This document shows positions 26,023 to 32,203 of a stretch of DNA of 32,203 nucleotides, piece by piece. Made by a program: the position numbers and the translations under genes. Source of the DNA: a bacterium (GTDB taxonomy: Bacteria; Patescibacteriota; Minisyncoccia; UBA6257; 02-FULL-45-10c). The notes beneath the pieces were generated by a model. That model was given only the letters and a program-made list of their open reading frames with translations. It was not told where the DNA came from and did not search any database. The stretch is from the NCBI GenBank assembly GCA_030700025.1, contig JAUYKI010000009.1:1-32203 (forward strand). Direction: 5' to 3'. Each line of letters opens with the position of its first letter. The first letter of the stretch is position 1.

Positions 26023-26721
26023 TTAATTTTTCTTAGGAAGCGCGTCCGCCAGCACTTGGACAGTATCCCGCAATACCTTATCCAGGACTGCCGGATCTTT
26101 TCCGATGCGGGGATCGGTTCCGGGACCCACCAACTTAATTTGTTCGCGGTGTTCCACGGCCATTAGCACGTGGCCAGTTTTGGGTTGAACTAAAATCATA
26201 TTCAGGTGGCATTCGTGATACCAATGGGTTTTTCCGAATCGGAATTGCTTGCTTCCGGTAAAGATCGTCTGCAATTTGGTCTGTCCGTCCCAGGTGCCAT
26301 AAAACCTTACCCCGACAATTAGTACGGCTTCGTGAGCTTCTTGATCTGATGGAAGCGGGTCAACGTTTAGGGGTATTCTGCTCTTGGCTAATTCCACGCC
26401 AATTTTTTTCAGCCAAGCGTCCGTCATTGGATTTGTCGGCGTCAGGACAGTAACCTTGGACTTCAGAGCGTCCGCCAGAGCATTAGTAATGGTTTCTTGA
26501 ACCGTTGCCAGATTTCCGGGAAGCATTTCTTGAAAATCCCAGTCCGGCTGCTGGCGTTTCATCTTCGGATTCGTCTGGGGCGTGGCAATAAAAATCGTGG
26601 TGACCGGACTTTCCCTCAAGTCTTTGCTTACCGATACGTCGTGCACCGGCATCAGCGAGCAACCGCTCAAAAGAAGGCCAGCAAACACGCCAAACAGCGA
26701 TAATCCCATCAACTTTTTCAT
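26023..26721 (-). CDS. Lipoprotein, unknown function
   Basis: MKKLMGLSLFGVFAGLLLSGC lipobox; SD aggagg; start reset from 26766. Confidence 0.8.
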   Translation of the reverse strand: MKKLMGLSLFGVFAGLLLSGCSLMPVHDVSVSKDLRESPVTTIFIATPQTNPKMKRQQPDWDFQEMLPGNLATVQETITNALADALKSKVTVLTPTNPMTDAWLKKIGVELAKSRIPLNVDPLPSDQEAHEAVLIVGVRFYGTWDGQTKLQTIFTGSKQFRFGKTHWYHECHLNMILVQPKTGHVLMAVEHREQIKLVGPGTDPRIGKDPAVLDKVLRDTVQVLADALPKKN

Positions 26722-26735
26722 TACAGACCTCCTAG

Positions 26736-26758
26736 AGCGCTCCGTCATCGGGAGCGCT
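26736..26758 (-). promoter_or_regulatory. 5'UTR hairpin immediately upstream of the SD
   Basis: agcgctcc/ggagcgct 8-bp stem; SD at 26728-26733. Confidence 0.5.
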
Positions 26759-26856
26759 GGGTTCAAAGAACAGCTTTGATATATTATCAGAAAAATAGCC
26801 TGCTCGGCAAGTCCCGATGTTAAGCTGTGTTATAATCAATTGAGATATCAATTAAT

Positions 26857-27543
26857 ATGGCAAAAGTAGTAATGATTTATGGTCAGCCGGGATCCGGCAA
26901 GGGAACCCAAGCTTACTTATTGGAAGCGGTTAGGGGCTTTTTTCATTTTGATACCGGCATGCATTTGGAACAGGTAGTGCGCGATCCGGCCAATAAAAAT
27001 AATAAAAAAATCCAGCACGAACGGAAGCTTTTTGATTCCGGAATTTTGCTGACTCCTTCCTGGGTTTTGGGCATTGTTCAGAAGAAGGCCGGTGAATTAG
27101 CGGCGGCCGGTTCCGATTTGGTTTTTAGCGGATCGCCCCGGACTTTATTTGAAGCTTTTGGAGATTCTAAAAATCAGGGCCTAATCGCGTTTTTGAAAAA
27201 AGCTTATGGCCGAAAAAATATGCATTTTTTTGTTTTACGGGTTTCCGAAAAAACTTCCATCTGGCGGAACAGCCATCGGCTGGTTTGTTCCACCTGCGGA
27301 GCGCCGGTGCTATATCATAAAAATCGGACCCAGCATTGCCCGTTTTGCGCTTCGCCTTTGCGCCAGCGGTCTTTGGATAAACCGGACATTATCCGGAAGC
27401 GGTTAAGGGAATACGAAGAACGGACGGCGCCGATTTTATCTAAATTAAAAAATCAGGGTTTTAAGATAAATTATCTTAATGGCGAACCCGCGCCGTATAA
27501 GGTGTTTAAAAATGTTTTAAAGAAGTTAGAATCTAGAAACTAA
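26857..27543 (+). CDS. adk: Adenylate kinase with Cys4 zinc LID
   Basis: YGQPGSGKGTQ; CSTCGAPVLYHKNRTQHCPFC. Confidence 0.93.
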   Translation: MAKVVMIYGQPGSGKGTQAYLLEAVRGFFHFDTGMHLEQVVRDPANKNNKKIQHERKLFDSGILLTPSWVLGIVQKKAGELAAAGSDLVFSGSPRTLFEAFGDSKNQGLIAFLKKAYGRKNMHFFVLRVSEKTSIWRNSHRLVCSTCGAPVLYHKNRTQHCPFCASPLRQRSLDKPDIIRKRLREYEERTAPILSKLKNQGFKINYLNGEPAPYKVFKNVLKKLESRN

Positions 27544-27581
27544 AATCTAGAATAAAAATTAAACATCCGTAGGCTTGCGCT

Positions 27582-28337
27582 ATGTTGATAAAAAATCAGG
27601 AACAAATTAAAAAAATCCGCATTGCCGGAAAAATTTTGGCAAGCGCGTCTAAAAAGGTGGAAGCATTTATTAAAGAAGGAGTTCTGCTGGAAGAAATAGA
27701 TAAGCTGGCGGAAAAGTTGATCCGGGAAGCAGGCGCGGAACCGGCCTTTTTAAATTATCAGCCGGAAGGCGCCACCCACCCGTATCCGGCTACGGTTTGC
27801 ACTTCGCTGAACGAAGTAGTGGTGCATGGATTGCCGACCGACTATAAATTAAAATCCGGCGATATTTTGAAAGTGGATTTTGGGGTTGCTTACCAGGGAC
27901 TTATCGCGGATGGCGCGTTTACTGTCGGCATCGGCAAGATTTCTAAAGAAGCTAAATTGCTGATGGAAGCGACTAAGAATTCGTTAGCTGTCGGAATTAA
28001 AGAATGCAGGCCTAATAAAACAGTGGGAGATATTGGCTGGGCAATTAATAATTATATTTCCAAGCATGGCTTTAAAGTTGTAAAAGGGCTTTGCGGGCAT
28101 GGCGTTGGCGAAGAATTGCATGAAGAACCGGCGGTTTTTAATGAAGGGAATAAAAATACCGGCTTAACTTTAAAGCCGGGCATGGTCTTAGCGATTGAGC
28201 CGATGGTCAGCGCCGGCGATCCTTATATCCGCCATTTGCCGGACGATAGCTACGCCACCCGCGATAAAAGCTTAACCGCCCATTTTGAGCACACGGTTTT
28301 GATAACTGCCAAAGGGGCAGAGATATTGACTAAGTAG
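27582..28337 (+). CDS. map: Methionine aminopeptidase type I
   Basis: GDILKVDFGVAYQGLIADGAFT, GHGVGEELHEEP, AIEPM. Confidence 0.98.
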   Translation: MLIKNQEQIKKIRIAGKILASASKKVEAFIKEGVLLEEIDKLAEKLIREAGAEPAFLNYQPEGATHPYPATVCTSLNEVVVHGLPTDYKLKSGDILKVDFGVAYQGLIADGAFTVGIGKISKEAKLLMEATKNSLAVGIKECRPNKTVGDIGWAINNYISKHGFKVVKGLCGHGVGEELHEEPAVFNEGNKNTGLTLKPGMVLAIEPMVSAGDPYIRHLPDDSYATRDKSLTAHFEHTVLITAKGAEILTK

Positions 28338-28428
28338 TTTTTCCCTAGAGCATTTTCTATCCCACCTGCTTATTTCTCGGAAACAGAATAACTGCTTCGC
28401 CGAATCTCTTTCCTCAACCTAACGCTCA

Positions 28429-28561
28429 GAAACCTTATTCTCCCGCTACCGCTCAAACTCCCAGCGTGAGTTTTCGCTGGCTTTCGGATTTCGCTCGGTC
28501 GCCCTTTGGCGACCACCCTGCCCGCTCAATCCTCGGCCGCGCTACGGAGAATAAAGGTTTC
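28429..28561. repeat. TIR element (Family V) downstream of map
   Basis: gaaacc-ttattctcc / ggagaataaaggtttc; inner ggtcgcc-cttt-ggcgacc; arm fragments also at 28622-28650 and 6416-6439. Confidence 0.7.
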
Positions 28562-28762
28562 CTCGCTTAAACAAATTTAGTTTCGGAGAAGAGATATCGG
28601 CTTTCGCTTTAAATAGGATTAGCGGGAGAATAAAGGCTTCCTCGCTTAAATACTATTATAGAAGAGGCGTCAGCTTCGCTAGTTAAACTTTGAAACTTGA
28701 TAAGATTTAAAAAATATGCTAATATAGCCACGTACTTTGAAAGCTGGAGAAGGAGAAAATCC

Positions 28763-28894
28763 ATGGGAAGTGCTATGGTCGTATTCTCACTACTCCTTTT
28801 GTCTTTTCTCGTGGCTGCTATGTTTTACCCATTGTCGATCCTGGCATTTTGGCCTATTTTTGTGGCCTGGGCGGCGCTATTTTTCCTTTGTTAG
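28763..28894 (+). CDS. Small membrane protein (43 aa)
   Basis: SD gagaaggag; MGSAMVVFSLLLLSFLVAAMFYPLSILAFWPIFVAWAALFFLC. Confidence 0.55.
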   Translation: MGSAMVVFSLLLLSFLVAAMFYPLSILAFWPIFVAWAALFFLC

Positions 28895-28919
28895 TTGCTA
28901 TGAATTTTAAGAGGCCACA

Positions 28920-29144
28920 ATGGCGAAAAAGCGGATAATCGGAAATTCGATGGAATTCTTTATGAAGTCTTTATTGAATCTCGCAGGATTGATCTTTGGA
29001 TTATTCTTGACGATGGCGGGCGCCAGATCAACTCCGCCCGGGTCCTGGATTGGCGTAATCTTGGGAATATTTCTAATGCTGGGAGCGGCCCGAGAATTAA
29101 AAACAGACCTTGTGGAATTTCGTTCTAAACTTAACCGGCAATAA
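28920..29144 (+). CDS. Small membrane protein
   Basis: SD-like aagagg upstream, two hydrophobic stretches, terminator downstream. Confidence 0.6.
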   Translation: MAKKRIIGNSMEFFMKSLLNLAGLIFGLFLTMAGARSTPPGSWIGVILGIFLMLGAARELKTDLVEFRSKLNRQ

Positions 29145-29156
29145 AGCCGGTTTTTT
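29135..29156 (+). terminator. Rho-independent terminator overlapping the next promoter region
   Basis: ccggc-aataaa-gccgg-tttttt. Confidence 0.75.
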
Positions 29157-29164
29157 GTTATAAT
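29156..29164 (+). promoter_or_regulatory. Extended -10 promoter TGtTATAAT
   Basis: -10 29159-29164; ATG 29173, nearly leaderless. Confidence 0.55.
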
Positions 29165-29172
29165 ATAAACAC

Positions 29173-29910
29173 ATGGCAAAACCCTTTTTATCAGTTATTA
29201 TTCCTGCTTATAACGAAGCCAAGCGCTTGCCGCTAACGCTTATTGACGTTGATAGGCACTTGCAGGAGCAGGAGTATTCTTACGAAATTTTAGTGGTTAA
29301 TGACGGCTCCACGGACGCTACCGCGGAAATTGTCCGGCGATTTTCTGCCTTAATGGATAATTTGAAAGTAGTGGATAATCCGGAAAATCACGGCAAGGGC
29401 TGGGTGGTCCGGCAGGGGATGCTGGCGGCTAAAGGCACCTGGCGGCTTTTTATGGATGCGGACAATTCCACCGCCATTGTGGAGTTTAATAAAATGATTC
29501 CTTATTTTAAGCAGGGCTATGAAGTGGTAATCGGTTCGCGGGACGTTAAGGGAGCAAAAATGTCTCCGCCCCAGCCGTTTTATAAGCGCATTATGGGCGA
29601 CATGGGAAATTTATTTATTCAGGCGCTGGTTTTGCCCGGGCTTTGGGATACCCAATGCGGTTTTAAATGTTTTTCTGATGAAGTGGCGGAAAAAGTATTT
29701 CCTTTGGCGAAAATTGACCGCTGGGGCTTTGATGTCGAATCTTTGGCGATCGCCAAGGAGCTGGGCTATAAAATAAAAGAAATGCCGGTTTTTTGGGTTA
29801 ACGATATCCGGTCTCACGTATCCCCAGGGGCTTATTTGCAAGTTTTATGGGAAGTTGTTAAAGTTCGCTGGTGGCTTTTCCGCAACGCCTATGGCCTTAA
29901 AAACAATTAA
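29173..29910 (+). CDS. Family 2 glycosyltransferase (dolichyl-phosphate-sugar synthase-like)
   Basis: LSVIIPAYNEAKRLPLTL, VVNDGSTDAT, FMDADNST, IGSRD, DTQCGFKCF. Confidence 0.93.
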   Translation: MAKPFLSVIIPAYNEAKRLPLTLIDVDRHLQEQEYSYEILVVNDGSTDATAEIVRRFSALMDNLKVVDNPENHGKGWVVRQGMLAAKGTWRLFMDADNSTAIVEFNKMIPYFKQGYEVVIGSRDVKGAKMSPPQPFYKRIMGDMGNLFIQALVLPGLWDTQCGFKCFSDEVAEKVFPLAKIDRWGFDVESLAIAKELGYKIKEMPVFWVNDIRSHVSPGAYLQVLWEVVKVRWWLFRNAYGLKNN

Positions 29911-29974
29911 CCCCCCCCTAACGATTAACAATTTACAGTTAATCGTTAATAGTTATTAAGTTAAAAGTTAACTC

Positions 29975-30433
29975 ATGAGTAAACAATACGTAACTAAAGA
30001 AAAACTAGAGGAATTAAAAGCCGAATTACAGCACTTAAAAACCGTCCGCCGGCTGGAAGTGGCAGAGCGGTTGAAGCGCGCCAAAGAATTGGGCGATCTT
30101 TCGGAAAACTCCGAATATTTTGAAGCCCGCGAAGAGCAGGCAGTAGTGGAGGGCCGGATTTTAGAACTGGACGAAACCATGAAAAACGCGGAGCTAATTG
30201 AAAAAACCCCCAGCACGGGCATTGTAAAAGTTGGTTCTACCGTTGTGGTGTCCAAGGGCGGCCAGCAAAGCAAATATTTGATTGTCGGTTCTAATGAGGC
30301 GAATCCGGCGACCGGTTTAATTTCTAACGAATCGCCAATGGGCAAGGCATTTTTAGATAGAAAAGTTGGGGAAATGACAACCGTAACGACCCCGAAAGGG
30401 AAGATAGAGTTTAAGATTGTGGCTATTGAATAG
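29975..30433 (+). CDS. greA: Transcription elongation factor GreA
   Basis: YVTKEKLEELKAELQHLKTVRR..GDLSENSEYFEAREEQ. Confidence 0.97.
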   Translation: MSKQYVTKEKLEELKAELQHLKTVRRLEVAERLKRAKELGDLSENSEYFEAREEQAVVEGRILELDETMKNAELIEKTPSTGIVKVGSTVVVSKGGQQSKYLIVGSNEANPATGLISNESPMGKAFLDRKVGEMTTVTTPKGKIEFKIVAIE

Positions 30434-30464
30434 CCATTTGCTCTGGTTATTTTAGAAAAAAAAT

Positions 30465-30489
30465 AAGACCTCGCTTTTAGCGAGGTCTT
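30465..30489. terminator. Bidirectional terminator
   Basis: aagacctcgc-tttta-gcgaggtctt between A run and T-rich tail. Confidence 0.75.
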
Positions 30490-30659
30490 TGATTTTGATT
30501 GTTGGATGCGAGTTGCAGGGGCCGGAATTCAATGATGAGCAAGATCGCGTACCAAAGGATATAAATCAACGCACAGAGAATCGCGAGCTGGTTAAATCCT
30601 TTTATCCAACAAACCAATGCGAGAACTCCGAAAATTGGGGCCATGTGAAGCATTAGCAT
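30477..30659 (-). CDS. Small membrane protein (60 aa)
   Basis: SD aaggagg; hydrophobic. Confidence 0.65.
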   Translation of the reverse strand: MLMLHMAPIFGVLALVCWIKGFNQLAILCALIYILWYAILLIIEFRPLQLASNNQNQRPR

Positions 30660-30690
30660 TTCTTGGGCCTCCTTTCTGGCGTTTTTGGGC

Positions 30691-30849
30691 TTACTTCGGG
30701 ATCAGGGGCTTTCTGATTTCGTAGGCGAATTGGATTGTCATTAAACTTAAAAATATCCCCGCGCAAATCAGCCCATATTTGCTATATCCGGCGGTCACGC
30801 AAGCTCCTGTTCCGAGCGCTAAGATCCACATCAAGCTCCTTAGAATCAT
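30691..30849 (-). CDS. Small membrane protein (52 aa), absent from ORF track
   Basis: SD aaaaggaggtt; MILRSLMWILALGTGACVTAGYSKYGLICAGIFLSLMTIQFAYEIRKPLIPK. Confidence 0.65.
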   Translation of the reverse strand: MILRSLMWILALGTGACVTAGYSKYGLICAGIFLSLMTIQFAYEIRKPLIPK

Positions 30850-30923
30850 TGGAACCTCCTTTTTGGGAGCTTCAAACTACTAGGCGTAGTTTAGGTTATT
30901 TTAATTATTTTGTCAAGGGTCTC

Positions 30924-31045
30924 GGCTATATCTCTTTAAGGAAACAGAATAAATCAGCTCCAGCGGCTGATTTTTCTTCGCCCTCGGCGTATTTTGTGGT
31001 CCAAGCAAAATACGCCTGCGGGATGTTCCTTAAAGAGGAATAGCC
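30924..31045 (+). repeat. Family III structured repeat
   Basis: ggctatatctctttaaggaa / ttccttaaagaggaatagcc; same core as 11033-11154. Confidence 0.8.
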
Positions 31046-31085
31046 TCGACTTTGGGATTTAAAGCGCGGGGGTCAATGGGTAAGA

Positions 31086-31110
31086 AAAAGCCCAGTCATT
31101 AAGACTGGGC
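31086..31110 (-). terminator. Rho-independent terminator for the 29-aa ORF
   Basis: agcccagtc-ttaat-gactgggct then tttttc on minus strand. Confidence 0.8.
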
Positions 31111-31120
31111 TGGAAATTGA

Positions 31121-31210
31121 TTACTCCGCTGCCGGATCGTAACGGGCGATACAAAATACCGCTCCGCCAGCCAGAACGCACCCTACCATTACAAGCATCA
31201 GTAGCCACAT
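31121..31210 (-). CDS. Candidate 29-aa membrane peptide MWLLMLVMVGCVLAGGAVFCIARYDPAAE
   Basis: Strong SD aaaggagg 9 nt upstream of ATG, hydrophobic, followed by terminator. Confidence 0.6.
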   Translation of the reverse strand: MWLLMLVMVGCVLAGGAVFCIARYDPAAE

Positions 31211-31227
31211 GTTTTGCTTCCTCCTTT

Positions 31228-31499
31228 AGCACTCTCTGCATCAGTGTTTCTACCAGCTGAAATCATTGATTTTGTATCAATTTCAAGGCTTTTCTCCGAA
31301 GCTGTGTAGAATCCACAGCGAGGAGAAGTAACGCCGAAATTGAACAAAATCAAGATTCCCTTTCGGGTAAGCGCAGTTTGGCTAAGTTCGTTGTTGCTCG
31401 GGTTCGACGTAGCTGAAGCTACAATCTCACCCTCGCGCCTAGAACTTAGTTTCAAACTGCGCTTATCAGTTCTGGTGAAATACTGATACAGAGAGTGCT
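31228..31499 (-). ncRNA. Candidate structured RNA / leader, multi-branched
   Basis: P1 ~27 bp, P2 12+8 bp, P3 CCC-GAAA-GGG, P4 10+8+3 bp with nested stems; see findings. Confidence 0.6.
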
Positions 31500-31526
31500 T
31501 GTTTTTGATTTCAAACTGCCAGACAT

Positions 31527-31556
31527 ATTTTAGTCTATTTTGGTAAGTTTGTCCAA
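31527..31556 (-). promoter_or_regulatory. Promoter TTGGAC-N18-TAAAAT for the structured RNA
   Basis: -35 complement of 31551-31556, -10 complement of 31527-31532. Confidence 0.5.
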
Positions 31557-31578
31557 CCGCTTATTTTTTTGGTATTAT
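31549..31578 (+). promoter_or_regulatory. lysS promoter TTGTCC-N18-TATTAT
   Basis: -35 31549-31554, -10 31573-31578, ATG 31592. Confidence 0.5.
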
Positions 31579-31591
31579 TTAATGTAAGAAC

Positions 31592-32203
31592 ATGCTGGAA
31601 GACATAATCAAAGAACGCCTGAAAAAGCGCGACAATTTGGTCAAGGCGGGCCTGAATCCCTATCCTGCCAGGGCCAGCCGGACTCATTTAGTTAAAGAGG
31701 TTTTGAGCCGGTTTTTTTGGCTGTCTTTATTTAAAAAATCCGTTTCAGTAGCCGGGCGAGTAATGGGCCAGCGCAATCAAGGCGGTGTGTTCTTTTTGGA
31801 CTTGCAGGACGAAACCGGAAAAATTCAAATCGTGGGTAATGAACAAAATTTAAAGGACTTTAAGCTTTTTCGGGAAAATCTGGACCTCGGCGATTTTATT
31901 GAAGTAGAAGGAACGGCCTTTAAAACGAAAAAAGGCCAGTCGAGCATTTTAGCGAAAAAACTGGCTCCGCTGGTAAAAAGCCTGCGCCCGTTGCCGTCCG
32001 TTTGGCATGGATTAAAAGACGTTGAGGAAAGATTCCGGAAGCGGTATTTAGATTTTATTTTAAATTCGGAGACTAAAGATAAAATTGTTGAGCGGTCGGA
32101 ATTAGTGGCCGGATTGCGGTCTACTTTAGCCCAGGCTGGATTTTTAGAAGTGGAAACCCCGATGCTTCAATCGGTTCCGGGCGGCGCCAGGGCTAAGCCG
32201 TTT
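31592..32203 (+). CDS. lysS: Lysyl-tRNA synthetase class II, truncated by window end
   Basis: OB-fold VAGRVMGQRNQGGVFFLDLQDETGKIQIV; EERFRKRYLDFILN; FLEVETPMLQSVPGGARAKPF. Confidence 0.95.
   Translation, partial: MLEDIIKERLKKRDNLVKAGLNPYPARASRTHLVKEVLSRFFWLSLFKKSVSVAGRVMGQRNQGGVFFLDLQDETGKIQIVGNEQNLKDFKLFRENLDLGDFIEVEGTAFKTKKGQSSILAKKLAPLVKSLRPLPSVWHGLKDVEERFRKRYLDFILNSETKDKIVERSELVAGLRSTLAQAGFLEVETPMLQSVPGGARAKPF

Noticed and set aside
27290-27350. Cys4 LID in adenylate kinase as novelty
   Set aside because: Zinc-binding LID adenylate kinases are well known.
30735-31043. 102-aa plus ORF ending in PSAYFVVQAKYACGMFLKEE
   Set aside because: Crosses a minus-strand small gene and terminates in Family III repeat; likely spurious.
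31198-31455. 85-aa minus ORF
   Set aside because: Runs through the strongly base-paired region 31228-31499; structure explains the sequence better.
31228-31499. Hammerhead ribozyme or tmRNA/RNase P identity
   Set aside because: CTGATGC/CTGATAA do not match the hammerhead CUGANGA core with GAAA partner; no RNase P conserved GAGGAAAGUCC or tmRNA tRNA-like ends seen.

Overview
AT-rich bacterial chromosome segment that looks like Candidate Phyla Radiation/Patescibacteria (inference from short proteins, no uL30 gene between rpsE and rplO, and SD-less housekeeping genes). Backbone: lemA, TPM-domain protein, cupredoxin, site-2 protease, S41 peptidase, rpsL-rpsG-fusA, a 3.4-kb accessory block, tuf-rpsJ-rplC-D-W-B-rpsS-rplV-rpsC-rplP-rpmC-rpsQ-rplN-X-E-rpsN-H-rplF-R-rpsE-rplO-secY, a lipoprotein, adk, map, GT2 glycosyltransferase, greA and the 5' part of lysS, plus one tRNA-Ser. 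Most unusual signals: (1) terminal-inverted-repeat (TIR) cassettes of 120-132 bp placed so that the 3' arm runs directly into the ATG of rpsG, rpmC, rplX and rplR, each carrying a 21-27 codon mini-ORF that stops 4-9 nt before the ribosomal start codon, which suggests a translational-coupling leader; (2) a ~270-nt multi-branched candidate RNA (31228-31499, minus strand) whose closing stem abuts the Shine-Dalgarno of an unannotated 29-codon membrane-peptide ORF and whose putative promoter shares its -35 with divergent lysS; (3) a split between SD-less or leaderless conserved genes and strong-SD, TTGACA-driven small accessory genes; (4) a terminator before rpsL whose loop is the -35 hexamer TTGACA. 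All statements come from reading the sequence; no searches or folding programs were run.
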